This document shows positions 1 through 13,676 of a stretch of 64,000 nt of DNA, piece by piece. Position 1 is the stretch's first letter. Every line of letters begins with the position of its first letter. Source of the stretch: Hypomesus transpacificus. Lineage: Eukaryota; Chordata; Actinopteri; Osmeriformes; Osmeridae. The notes beneath the pieces are model-generated. The model was not told where the DNA came from. It saw only the letters and a program-made list of their open reading frames with translations, and did no database searches. A program made the position numbers and the translations under genes. The stretch lies in assembly GCF_021917145.1 (NCBI RefSeq), contig NC_061063.1, forward strand, positions 7,454,876-7,518,875, read 5' to 3'.

Positions 1-388
1 TTCACTCTGAATCTTCCAAATTACACATCTTTAGGAGGATATGTGTCTGATCAAGTCCTTTTAATACTTTATGTAATTTCTCTGTAACTACTTAACAATC
101 CATCCTTCTAAACTATTTTCCTCTTTACGTCAAACGACATCAGTCTGTGCACCTGGCAAGTTTTCTTTTTCTTGGACGATTGCACTGCAGCAACTGAATG
201 AGCATCAGGTGAAGTCCAGAATAGTTCCCTGTGTTTTGTGTTGTTTAGTTAAGAAATGTCTTTCTGTTTTGAGCTAACCTTGTTCTGCTGAGTTTGTAGT
301 TAGCTATCACAGCCACAGCCTGTTGTGTGAGTTCCAACGAGTGCTGGGCGTTAATGTGTTCCAATTTGGGTTTCTGGTTTTCTTCCAG

Positions 389-870
389 AGACTTTACCAC
401 ACTACCAACTCGGAGGATCCAGGCAGAGGTAAGTCTCATTGTTTCCCGACTGCTTCCTTTGCAAACAGCCGTCCCCATTTCGGTTCTGTTTCGCCGACAC
501 GCACAGCAGACTCCATTCGGGATCACAACAGGATGGAGCCCCTTATGCTTGAACTGAGTTTCATATCCCTACCAGTATTGTTCATGTCCCATGAAGTGGG
601 GAAGATGTACAGAATGATTCTGGAATGTCTTCCCTCCACTTGGTTCACTGTCTTCCTCCTCTCTGAGTCTTTCTGTCCCTCATCCGCTCCCTCCTTGGTG
701 TCTCATCCCCTGTCCCCCTCCTCAGTGTGGGTAGTGACCTGGGGCTCCTGCACTGGGAGAAGGGGGGAAGCTGGACGGAGCTCGAGAGAGAGGAGGACAA
801 GGAGGAGAGGACTGGCAGCCCTCTGGAACGGACGCTCAGTTTCTTACGCAAGATGGCGGGCAATCGCAAG
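389..870 (+). CDS. arhgef2: arhgef2 upstream exons for a longer N-terminus (partial, gene continues left)
   Basis: Two exons fit an alternative long isoform: 389-428 (40 nt, entered and left in phase, donor gtaagt) and 726-870 (145 nt, ending in phase 0 at gtactt). The second reads through [18 protein letters not shown], a segment found just before the C1 domain in long GEF-H1 isoforms, and joins in frame to the exon at 8016. The first exon begins mid-codon, so the start of this isoform lies left of the window. The 726-870 exon is well supported by its coding content. The 389-428 exon rests only on splice sites and phase. Confidence 0.7.
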
Positions 871-3509
871 GTACTTTTTTTTACTTTTATCCATCAATAT
901 TGATGTGTTTTCTGCTTTCTGACTTCCACTGGAGCCAGTGAGGAGTGTCAGTTTTCCACGATGCTATGTCCTCTCTAACTAGTCGAACTTTGTTCCAAGT
1001 TGAACTTGGCCTCTGTCAATGCGCAGTCTGATACCGGAACATGATAGCAGATTTTGCACAACTGCCTATTAGGAGCTTTAAGGAAAGCATTGCTGAACCC
1101 CCAGCAGAGGGCAGTGTTTAACTGTACCGTGCCATGTCACTGCCAGCTCCCCGTCAGTTCCCTCGCTCTGACGCAGTACATCTGGAACGGTGTTCGTCCC
1201 ACTGTCGTCATTAGTGTTGTGGGTCAGCGTCATGCTGCGTGCTGTCTCACTGTTGTGTGATTCAGTAGAAACGTCCTGAGTCACATAATTCAGGTTATTA
1301 AAAAAAAAATGGGACAGCCTAAGCCAAGAAGCTACTGTGAGGGTGACTCAATCATTTGTTCTTTTTCTTGGGCCTAAAATATCCTGTGCATCATACATAC
1401 ATGCACACACATACACACACACACACTCACATAGTTTTGTTCTGCACAAAAGTTAGTAGTTTGTAGTTAATAGGGTTATCTTACCAATTGGTAGTTCTAA
1501 CAAGATTTGAAGTATGCTGTATGTTTGTTTTTATTTTCTAGTGAGTAATAGCGTGTTTGTTCTCTGCAGGCTGGTTCTGTGTATTAGCTAGTCTCTCCTT
1601 TACAGTAACTGACTGGTTGTTAACAGGAAACTGTCCTCAGGCTGCATCAGTTGAGTGCTGACAGATGACATCATAAGCTTGTGATAAAACAGTCCCCCAG
1701 GCACAAGAAAACTGCTGTGAATGTGGTTTGTTTGTGTGGGTGCGTGTGTGTGTATGTGTGTATTGTCACCCATGACCCCATGATATTCCACAAGGTCCAC
1801 TTCACTATAGGTCACACCAACAGGCTGTCATAATGATGTGACAGATTACTAAATAGTTAAAACGCATTGTGCCTATGTTATAGACAGAGAGAAAAAATAC
1901 TGCAACAAAACAAGAGCTACCCATGCCAGTGACAACATGAAGGTTAAATGTAGTCTCCAGTCCAGTATTCCTGGCTTTTCAGGTCTCTGAGACCTTCATC
2001 ACACCTCCTCTAGTGTAAAGGTACTTTCTAAAAAGCATTGAAAGCAGCCCACACACTGGGGGTTGTGTGAGTTTCAGCAGTTTATTGGGGGTGAGTGTTT
2101 GCTGTTATGAGTCTGGAACATTCTTTTTCTTTAGAGGTGGATTGGGGATTAAGACTTTAGTGACCAATTAGTGACACCTACTTCATGGTTGGTTATTGCA
2201 TGTGTGGTGTGTTGAACTTCATTGTCTTTGCCTACGCGTAGTATCAGTGTTCAGCCTGTTTCGTGTCTGATCGGCTGGTAGTGTTTTTGAGGTGGAAGAC
2301 TGGGTGTGTTTGATACTGTAGGTGAACAAGCGCCATTTATGTCTCTCCCTCTCTGCCTGTGCCTACATGAGTAGGCTTGTGTCGCCAGTGCATCCTGTAG
2401 CCCCTGACTAGATCTCCTGTCTGTTCCTTACCCCATCTCTCCCCCCCCCCTGTCACACACACAGCCCTGGTACCTGTGCTGTTATTTTGGCCCAGACACC
2501 CAGTGTGCATTCCTGGAGCTGAGTGACAAGACTTGTGGGTGAAGGCTCCCAGCACCTGGTCATTATCTCACTGGAGCGCAAGCTGTGGAGCTCTGAGACA
2601 CCTACACATTATAGACCCAAAATACACTTAGTGACAGGCGTACACTTGTGTACAAGCACACACACAGACAGCCAGGAAACACACAGACAGACTCTGAGTT
2701 ACACAACTCAACCTACAACATCCCCACCATACTATCCCCCTGTCTCTACAGTTATATACACACATACTTTCTGCTCTGTCCATGCTAGTATTGCAGATAC
2801 ACTTTAGTACACACACACACACACACACTCCCTAAGTGGCACAGCTCTGCAGCGGAGCGGTAACCCACGGCAACGCGCGGATCTGGCACTGGCCAAATCC
2901 AACAGTTGCTGTCGAGGAAAAGCCTGATAGTGGGGCCGCACTGCCAAACATGTCACACTGCCACTCTGTCAATCCACAAGAGTGTGTGTGTGTCTGTTGC
3001 TAGTGCCGATTAGCACGTCCTTGAATGTCACAAAGACCCTTCACTCCCACACTGCTTCCCTGAGATGAAGCCTTATGCAACACCTACTGCTGGTAGCATG
3101 TGGTACACATAGAGGTAGGGCCAGATAGCGGACAGTGAATCCGTGAATGATTTGAATCTTGGGACAACACTCCATCCTATTGGAGTGGATTACTACCACC
3201 CAGAAGTGGAGCCAGATGTCAGCCTAGTATCACACAACCCTCACTGACCATATCCATCCCCTGACAAAAAGACATGAATGGTATATTCATATATTCATGC
3301 CCTCGTAGCTTCCGATAACATGAGGTCATGACTGAGTAAACTCAAAAGATGAACTTTACACACACACACAATTTTGGTCACAAATGATAAAAACCTTAAA
3401 CATTATTTGACCAAAGAGCCCTTTGTTGGATGATGTTGTTTTCTGTAACTCTAAAACACAAGACTGGTTGTCTGTTGGAGAATTGGACAGGGGTAGAGGT
3501 ACTGCATTG

Positions 3510-3541
<32 letters not shown>

Positions 3542-5228
3542 AGGGAGAGGGAGAGGGAGATGGAGAGGAGTGGGGGGAAAGAGAGAGAGAGAGGATTGGG
3601 GGAGAGAGAGAAAGTGAGGGGAAAGAGAGAGAGAGGGGGAGGGAGAGTACAGAAACTGCTCTGTGGAGGTCCGCCCACTGAACAATCTGTCCTCTTTAAC
3701 TTTGATCCTTCTAATAGATGGTTATATTTATCACTAGTCAAGAGAGAGATGGAGAGAGCTGAGAGAGAGAGACAGAGAGAGAAGATGATGTGGCGATACA
3801 GGAAAATGGTTCATAAAGTAATTATTTCAAGGTCACTGTGTAAAAGTGAGAAACACGTCTTCTCAAAAAAAGGCAATGTACGAGCCACAAAACAACAAAT
3901 ATAAGTCAGAATTCCCCAGAAGCTATGGCATTCTCTAATAGAAAAATACCAAGCAAAATGACCATGTATTAAATCTAAGAGCCACGGAAGAAAATCCAGT
4001 TAAAGTAGTTAATGTTAACTATATTTCATGTCTGTAATTCTCTCTGTATACTGTCTCTCTAACTCCACCTCACTTTGAGACTGTAACAAACAATTTATAT
4101 GATTAATTAAGTGCTGGTCTGGCAGAGCAAGCTGGCACCAGATGTTGTTGAAGGAATATTGTCATGGACACCAACCCCATCCACTCAGAACTTAACTCAT
4201 GTACAGTATAAAACTTGATGGAAGTGGTTGCTACTTCCTGTAGTAAACCTGTGGGTTTACAACTAATTTGGTTTGCACACTTTGAATATGCCAGTGTTTT
4301 GATTGTAATTAATCTAGGAATCAACTATTTTAGAGGCATAGCCGACTGTGCATTTGACACAGGTGTGTATATTACACACTAACTATTAAAAGAGACTCAT
4401 GCCTGACTTCTAAGGTTAAATAAAAAAAGTTACGAGCATGTGTCCTTCCAGTGACAGGGAGATGCTGCTGCGGTTATGCTTTAAGGGTTGGTTTTGAAAC
4501 CAGACCTCCTCCAGTAGGCGCGGTTTTGGATGCTGCGCTCACGATATCTACTGTTGAAAAAAAGAACACATACGAATTTCCTGTATGAGAAAGCCACCGA
4601 TAAAGCACCAGCAACGGCGATCCTTAGGCAGGGGATACCTAACTGCTTTACCGTGTTTCTTTCAGTTACGAGTTAGGCTACAATCGTTATTTGCGATTGA
4701 TAACTAGTACCGCACCAAAAGCAGATAGAAAGCCCCGTTTTACAGACAGAAGAAATACGCCTCAAAGACTTATCTTATTTTAACGGATCTGGATTTCAAC
4801 ATGTCCAGAGTCGCAGATTTATCAAAAATTCGACAGGAAAGGATGAGGGAAATCAGTTTGCGGGTGAGTTTGACAAAATTATTGGATTAATTGGTTCGTA
4901 ATTGTGTTTTACAATAGGTTATTATTACAATAATCTACCATTTTGTATATGTTAAAAACGGTATACAGGCTGAATCAGGATAAGTATTCCGTTTATGAAC
5001 TATCAAAATGCAGCTGTAGCTGAAGCTGCTGGTTTAAGGAAGTTTGCGCAACAAGAGTGCAGCAACTTGGCAAGAGGAACAGACGCACTCGCCATTGTTG
5101 GCCATCCCCGGTGCAGCTGGTTTGTCACTTTATTTTCAGTCTCATTATTATGGTCACTAATAAGACTGCACAAAGTATATTTGTGTCTGTAACGGCCTAT
5201 GTGCCTGTGAGTGTGCGTGTGTGTGGGT

Positions 5229-5272
<44 letters not shown>

Positions 5273-5711
5273 GACAGAGAGAGAGAGCGTTCGCTCTTTC
5301 TCGAGAAGGATGGAGCGTGCCCTGAACCACATGGTCAAAGATACCGGTGTGCGCGCGCTCATGAGGGCGTCCGCGTATAGGAAACACTTTAACCTGATCC
5401 ATTTGACATGTAACACATTATTCATCACGCATGACATTGGATTCACAACACGATGGGATGCTGCATTGTATCCACACAGTAAAGCGTAGAGTATCAGAAG
5501 ACAAGATAGTGAAAATAAAACAGTAGTAGTTCATCTACTGGATCTGCCCAATATTCCCTGTCTCTGTCATGCTGTGTTTTAGCAGCAACGGATTAGTAGA
5601 CATGAGTAATGTTCCTGCCCTCCTGGACAGCACTGTTCTAGGCATGTGTGGGTGTCTCATTTTATTGAGATGCTCTAGCAAGAGTATATCAGAGTGGAGA
5701 TGAGTGTATTC

Positions 5712-5745
<34 letters not shown>

Positions 5746-8700
5746 AGCAGTTAGCATAGGCTTCATGTGCCCTTTTTTACATGGTAAGTAAGTTTTTTAC
5801 ATGTCAGTATGTAGGCCTTTGAAAAAGGACACGTGTGTGTGTGTGTGTGTGTGTAAGGTATGTGGACTCATGCAAGCTCTTTATTGAGGTGAGTGAAGCA
5901 AGTGTGTGTGTTTGTGTGTGCGTGTGTGTTTGACTATAGCAACGGTTGCCATAGAAATGCCACTCTGTCGGTGTGATATTATCTGCTTTCTCTAGCACAG
6001 TGGATAACTGAGAAAACCTTGGCTTTTCAGTATCATACAGTACAAGCACAGTCCAATATTACACCCAGCATCCACTCACTGTAGTTTACACAGAAGGTAT
6101 GAACAGCGCTTACCAGGGTCAAATGATTCATTGATCTACAGGGGGGCAATGATATTCTGTAGACAAGACATTTCTTTCTCATTGAGTCTTGACATGCAAG
6201 CGAATAGACATGAGTTTTACAATTTATGAAATGAAATTCACTACACTTACTGCAGTACATTAGTCATACAAAGTCATTATGCTGATTTTACATTAGGGGT
6301 GATTTGTGACGAAGATGATTCCTTTTACCAGAGGTTGACTAATAATCTTAATTTCCTGTATAACAGGGCTGCATGTGCACAACCTCTGCACATAATGTTC
6401 AAACCTGGTTACACAAACTAGTTTCCTCCGACGGCAAGGTGGGAGGGAGAGACTGAATAGTGCAATCTATAGTACACTGGGGAAAGTGTGTAGGAGAATG
6501 TTTGTAGGCGTGAATGTGTTTTGGAAGAAGAAGACTGAGGGCGAAGGTTTGCTCAAGATGGGAGGGCAAAATCAAGAGGAAGTGGAGAGAGGTGCAGGAT
6601 ATGACATCAGACAGGGAGCAATGATGAGTAATGATCAGTAAAGGCTGAGATCTGTCTGTGACCATTCACCTCAATGGTTCTTGTTTCAGTTTGCACTCTA
6701 TGAACCTCCAGAACATTCCAGTACAGTGACCTTAACTTGCAGTGTGGTAAAAAGACTTGATCTTCTTATCGTTCTCAGGGTCCAGATTCTGTCAGCCTCG
6801 CATCCTACTGTGTGTTATGTCGGTCAGGGAGACTAAACTTAAATCCACCCCAGGCTCCACTCTGCCCAGTGTACCTCCAGAGAACAGAAACCAGGCTACA
6901 GGGCCACCTCAATCCACACAGCAGTAGAGTTTACTCCCAAACTGGAACACACATCTCTGTCTCTCTCTCTCCCTCTCTCTCTCTCCCTCTCTCTCTCTCT
7001 TTCTCTCTCTCTCCCTCTCTAGAGACAGGTCTACAAGGTGTGTATACACTGTATATATATATATAATTATACAGACCTGTGTTTGTGTGTTTGTTAGTCA
7101 TTAGTGAGTTAGGGATTTCCTCTCAGAACATATGTACGTACTCCTGCTGCTAAAACCTGTGATGTTTTAATGACAGTGTAAACATCAGTACTTCTACAAA
7201 CACTGAATATAGTACAAATCTATAGACATCTCTGTCTCCCTTCCACCCTCCATCCTAAGTGTACCCACTCTCAGACCAAAACTAATTCTAGCTTATAGCA
7301 CATTGACAGATTTATACTAAAAACAGGGCCTGCTGCCTTTTCTGTTGGCCTACTTTACAAAATGTGCCTTAAATCATTAGAGGATCCAACTAAGTATGTG
7401 TGAAATTTCTAGATTATTTTGTATTTTGCTGTTTTGCTTGACCCTGTGGTCGATGTTTATCAATCTTCCTGTTTCATAACCTTGGCATGTGAGGATCACA
7501 TAAAGCTTCAACTCTTCCTCTCAAATCTACCCTTCTCACTGCATGAAGTAACCGATGAACAGAAGGGACAGAAATAATAGTAGGAGGTGAAGAAAGAGGG
7601 TGAAAACAGAAATCAGTTTATCAATTGTGTCTTGAAAACAGCATTTCAGAGCTCTTTCTCTGCCCCTGCCTCACTCTCTTCTCAATTAAATGTTGTGGAA
7701 GTTTTAACAAAGGCGTTTCTTTACATACCCTGTTCCTCCTATCTATAGCTGTTACCTTATACACGCTTAACCCCACCCTCCATAGCCTTAAAAAGAGGAA
7801 GTCTGCACTGTGTGTTTCCTGTGCGTAAAGTCAACATGATATGAAACTCGACATTCCCTGCAAGACACAGGTGTTCACCGGCTGTTCTTCTAGTTCACAG
7901 GTTCCAGCAGAATTTCTCTTCCACCCTTTGTTTTTCAGCAAATGAGATCGATCAATCAGATCACTGTTGTTTATGACGGGGGTCCTTCTCTGCTGTGTTG
8001 GGTGTCTTTCTTCAGAACAAGGAGAAGGAGCGCATGAGGGAGCGAGAGAAAGAGGCTCGGGAGAGGGAGGCTCGCTACAGCAACGGCCACCTCTTCACCT
8101 CCCTCACCATCTCTGGTACCACCCTCTGCTCAGCCTGCAACAAGAGCATCACAGCCAAGGAGGCCCTGAGCTGTCCCAGTATGTATGACCTCTGCCACCT
8201 CTTCTACCACCACTCTAGCTACAGTACGGCTGGATTGGAATTGTACTTTGGTTGCCGTCTGTTACCGAAGATATGATTGTAGTATTGAGTTTTACTCTCC
8301 TCTCTAATCCCATCCGTTTGACAGCACTAAATCCACATACTTCAATGGAACACCTCTATGGGGTTTTTTTTTCAAAGGAAATGTGTGTTGGAGTAACTAC
8401 TAAACCTCATTGGTGGAATTCTTACATCGTAACAATAGTCATTATTGTTGAATGTTTTAAGTATGCACATACATCTATGGTACATGCTGACACTGACTAA
8501 AAAAGAACAACAGTTTTCTCTTAGATTAACATGGTGATCAGAGACTGGGTGAGAGGGTTTAGAATCCCCCCTGGGTCTCTACCTCCCTTAGTTCTGAGTC
8601 TGACTTCCTGTCCTAGAACCCTGCACAGGAAGTGAAACTGATTTGAAACAATGGAAGCAGCAGCCAGGAGGAGATGAGACAGAAAAGGAAGTTGGATAAA

Positions 8701-11700
8701 AGAGAGGAGGTTAAAAAAAAAGCACAGAAAAAGACAACTTTGAGAAATAAAGTCACTCATTTGTTGTCCAATTCCTTACAGCCTGCAACGTTACCATCCA
8801 TAACCGCTGTAGAGACACATTGCCTAACTGTGCCAAGATGAAACAGAGGGTAAGATCCCTTTACACAATATTATGTGTTTGACAAACACATCCATTCATA
8901 CTAAATATTCACTGTGTTCACTGGGTTCATACAACAATGGACATTTGTATTTAAATCTGTGTCATTTATGCATTTTAACATTTAACGCTTACTCACGCTG
9001 ACCTTATGGTATAGTTTGCTAGATGCATTGTAGCTAGCTAGCACATGTAGCTAAACTCTCCTCATATCCACAGCAACAAAAGATGGCTCTCATGAGGAAC
9101 AACTCCTCCAATGTTACTCTTCGTACCAAAAGTGAGTCGAAACGCACCAACGAGTGGCCCACTCCACTAACCCTACACAACATGTTCGATGAAATGGCAA
9201 ATACATGTTGAGTCGTTGATATGAAACTGCTCCTCCTATTCCTTCGCCTCACCCCCCTGCCTCACCTCCCTGCCTCACCCCCCTGCCTCACCCCCCTGCC
9301 TCACCCCCCTGCCTTACCCCCCTGCCTCACCTCCCTGCCTCACCCCCCTGCCTCATCCCCCTGCCTCACCCTCCTGCCTCACCCCCTGCCTTACCCCCCT
9401 GCCTCCCCCCCTGCCTCACCTCCCTGCCTCACCCCCCTGCCTCACCCCCTGCCTTACCCCCCTGCCTCCCCCCCTGCCTCACCCCCCTGCCTCAACCCCT
9501 GCCTTACCCCCCTGCCTCCCCCCCTGCCTCACCCCCCTGCCTCACCCCCTCCCCAGCCCCCCTGATGAGGGAGCGGCCCAGCTCAGCCATCTACCACTCA
9601 GACAGCCTCCGCCAGTCCCTGCTCGGCTCCCGTCGTGGACGCTCAGGCCTCTCCCTCTCCAAGAGCGTCTCCACCAATAATATTGCAGGGTGAGTTCTGA
9701 CTCCGCCCACATGGCCTGTGCTCTAGAACTGGGTGGAGTTATTGGAGATCCCCTGCTAAGGATAGGTGGGATTGCTACACTGGAGAAAGAAAATATAATG
9801 TTGGAACCAAATTGTTTGGTCAAAATGTTGGTGGTGTTTGTGATTTTATGAGTACCCTTTGGGCTTAGTCCATAAATAACCAAAAGTTTAAAGGTTTTAC
9901 GGTTTTAGCCTAACACCCTTTCAAAATAATTATAATAAAGATAATGATAATAAAAATAGACCACAGATAATAATAAATAACAAAGCCAACATGAGAGAGG
10001 TGTGATGTTGACAGACATATTTTAACCCATGCATGACGACTCATCTTTGTGTGTGTGCGTTTGTGTGTCAGGACACAAGCATGAATAGTGTAATTCACAG
10101 TGGTCATTGATTGGTATGTATTGTACATATGTGTGCCATTGTAATTGTGTTTTGTGTTGTGTCTTTTATGTGTGTTTGTGTCTGCTTGGGTTTCTGCTCC
10201 ATCTATGAATTTTCTTGTTGTGATTGGATTTATATCTGTGTTTGTTGTGGGTGTGTTTGTACATGTGTATAAATGTACACTCAATGTCTTGGGATTAATT
10301 ATTTTGTTTGGATGGATGTTATTTACACATGCATGTCATGTATGTGTGTGAGTGTGTGTGTTTGTGTGTGGTGTGTGTGTTTGTATGCTTCTATATACGT
10401 GTGCTTGCATGTGAATGTATATCCCTGTGTCTTGCTGCCTGTGTGTGTGTGTGTGTGTCCTGGTCCATGCGTCTGTATAGGAGCCTGAATGATGACTCTC
10501 CCCTGGGCCTGCGTAGGATCCTGTCCCAGTCCACAGACTCCCTGAACTTCAAGAACAGAGCCATGTCCATGGAGTCTCTCAACGACGAGGGTGAGACTGA
10601 GCTCTGTTCAACACAAACCAGATGTCCTAACAGAAAAACAAGTCTGCCAGTAAACCCACCGAGCCCTCTGTTTCGGACGGCTGTTTGTATTTGTGATTTT
10701 ACCAATGTGTCGTCTCTTGCCGATCCAAATGTTTGGATCGATAAGAGGTCGATGTAACGTGGACTTCTGCCTTCAGGAGAAGTCTACTACGCCTCGATGC
10801 TGGAGGAGATGGAGATAGAGGGGCGGGACTTTGAGGCAGACTCTTGGAGCATGGCGGTGGACTCCGCCTACCTCCAGACGCATCGCAAAGACGTCATCAA
10901 GAGGCAGGACGTCATCTACGGTGAGAACGCCCTCCCCCCCCCCCTCGGACAATTGACTTCTGTCTTTGGAGCAGTTCTCTTCACTTCAACATCTCTTCAC
11001 CCGAAACGCGCGTGTAAAAGTCTGACCTCCCCTCCTCCTCCTCCTCCGCCCCCCCCCCCCCCCCCCCCTCAGAGCTGATCCAGACGGAGCTGCACCACGT
11101 GCGGACGCTCCGCATCATGGAGCGAGTGTTCCGCCAGGGCATGCTGGAAGAGGTGCAGCTGGAGCCGGGCGTGGTGCACGCCATCTTCCCCTGCCTGGAC
11201 CGCCTGATGGCACTGCACGGCCGCTTCCTGGCGCAGCTTCTGACCCGGCGCAACCACAGCCTGGAGCCGGGCTCCTCGTACAACTTCACCATGCACCAGC
11301 TGGGCGACGTGCTGCTGGAGCAGGTAACACACGGGACATATGCGCGGGACGGCACACGTGCGCACTGTACGCGTGACGCCGCTCCGCCCAGTTGAAAGAT
11401 TCTACAGTTTTCCTGACACTCAGAATTCCCTGAGACCCTGAGTTTCTGTTTCTGGAAGCGGTGCAGAATAAAACGCTGCACACACAGTTGTTGCGGCTGA
11501 AGACCTGCTGTTGGCGGTTCATTACTGTGTGTGTGTTCTAGTTCTCAGGCCAGTATGCTGATGAGATGAGGAAGACTTATGCCGAGTTCTGCAGTCGACA
11601 CCTGAAGGCTGTTAAACTGTACAAGGAGCTGCTGGCCAGAGACAAGAGGTTCCAGTACTTCATACGGGTGAGCATACGTCCTTGCTAGTTCCCTGAATAG

Positions 11701-13628
11701 GTCTTCAGGGAATTTAAGAGCAAGAGTTATATCAACACGGACTCTAGCAACTTAGGCTTGAACAGCTGGCATCCAGCCAAGTATTTTATTCAAATATAAG
11801 TTCTGAATTTAGAACTTAATTGAATTTGTAGCTTGATAGTGAACCCTATGAGAAAATCTCTCTTTCTCTCTTTGTGTTTCCAACACACTCTCTTGTTCTC
11901 TCTCTCTTTCTTTCTCATCCGTGTCAGCGGGTGAGTAGAGGTCAGCTGCTGCGTCGCCATGGTATCCAGGAGTGCATCCTGTTGGTCACCCAGCGCATCA
12001 CCAAGTACCCGGTCCTATTCCAACGTATCCTCGACAACACCAAAGGTGAGCCAGATAACCGGTCGGATTCTTCCACAACTCAAAGCAGGGCCATTTCTCA
12101 TACAGCCTCTCTCCCTCCACCAGACAACGAAGAGGAGGCTCAGTCGTTTGTCCAGACTCTGGTTGTGGTCAAAGAACTGCTCAGCTCGATCGACCAACAG
12201 GTAGCTACGTAAGACCCTGCTAGCATGCGTAAGCTCGCCGCAGGCCAACCTATAAGAGAGAGGGCTAGTGTGGGGACCCTTGAAACACAAACACATACAC
12301 ACTGTTCCTCTGGCGTGGGCCAGGTTCTGGAGCTGGAGCGGACCCAGAGGCTGCAGGAGATCCAGGCTCGGTTAGACCCACGAGCCGAAGCCAAGGTTAG
12401 AGACGGGCAGCTGTTCCGAGGAGGCGAACTGCTCAGGAGAAGGCTCATCCACGAGGGCACGCTGCTCTGGAAAAACCCTGGCTCCAGGCTCAAAGGTCAG
12501 TGCTGTGTTTGCCTGTGTGTGTATGCATGTGTGTGTGTGCCTGTGTGTGTGTGCCTGTGTGTGTGCTTTCTCCAGAGAGAGATGCTTTAGGGATTTGTCT
12601 CCTGACAGTTCTAGACCTAGTTCATGAGTTTATGCTCAATGTTTTGGTAATTCTTTCACATTGGATAGTATTGCAGCAGCTGTACAACTGTCATCCCAAC
12701 TGCAAGGATGGTGGCAGGCTGGTTAAACATGTTGGTTACTTGTGTGTGTTTGGTCATAGATGTGCAGGTCCTTCTGATGACAGACATCCTCGTTTTCCTG
12801 CAGGAGAAAGACCAGCGATACATTTTTCCTTCCCTGGTATACACATGCATTCATCACTCATTGATCTTATTGATAGTTTATCAAACATAATTGATGTAAT
12901 CTATGTTATTTTATTCTCACTTTGTATTCCCCCATATCTCTCTCTCACTCTCTCTAGGATAAGCCTCCAGTCTTGTCTCTGCAGAACCTAATACTGAGGG
13001 ACATAGCCAATCAGGAGCGAGGTCTTTTCCTCATCAGCGACTCCTCCCCTCCAGAGATGTACGAGGTCCACGCAGCTTCGAAAGAGGACAAAAACACCTG
13101 GATACGCGTCATACAGCAGACAGTCAGGAGGTGTGGAACCCACACACCCTGTTACACAAACACACTTGTACACACACACACAAATACACAAGCTCACAGT
13201 GTGTTGTTGTCCCTACAGTTGTCCATCTCGAGAGGAGTTTCCTCTCATAGAGACTGAGGATAAGGCCCTTCTGAGAAGACTGAAAGGTCAGCACTGAAAA
13301 CGTCACACATGCTGCAACATGATGCTAACATGGCAAAGGAACACTCAGCTTATATTAACCACTATGTAACTACACAGCAATACATTCAACAAAAACATTG
13401 TAGGACATAGGAATTGCTATAAGCCCAATTGGGAAAAGTGAGGTGACTTTATGGATATATCAGCCAGTTCCTCAGCCACGGCTCTCCTTCCTCTACCTCA
13501 CTCTTTCTCTTGTTCTCTCTCTCCCAACAGTACAGCATGTAGTTCTCTGTCAGTGTGTAGGAGGACAAGTGTGAATCCACCCTCCTACACAGTGGAGGAA
13601 GGCATCTATACTGGATATCCATCATCTT

Positions 13629-13676
<48 letters not shown>

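Noticed and set aside
3356..3904. Arg/Glu- or Leu/Ser-rich frames
   Set aside because: Product of the GA/CT microsatellite, with no exon structure.
9221..9883. Open frames over the CCTGCCTCACCCC array on both strands
   Set aside because: Low-complexity translation of an intronic minisatellite.
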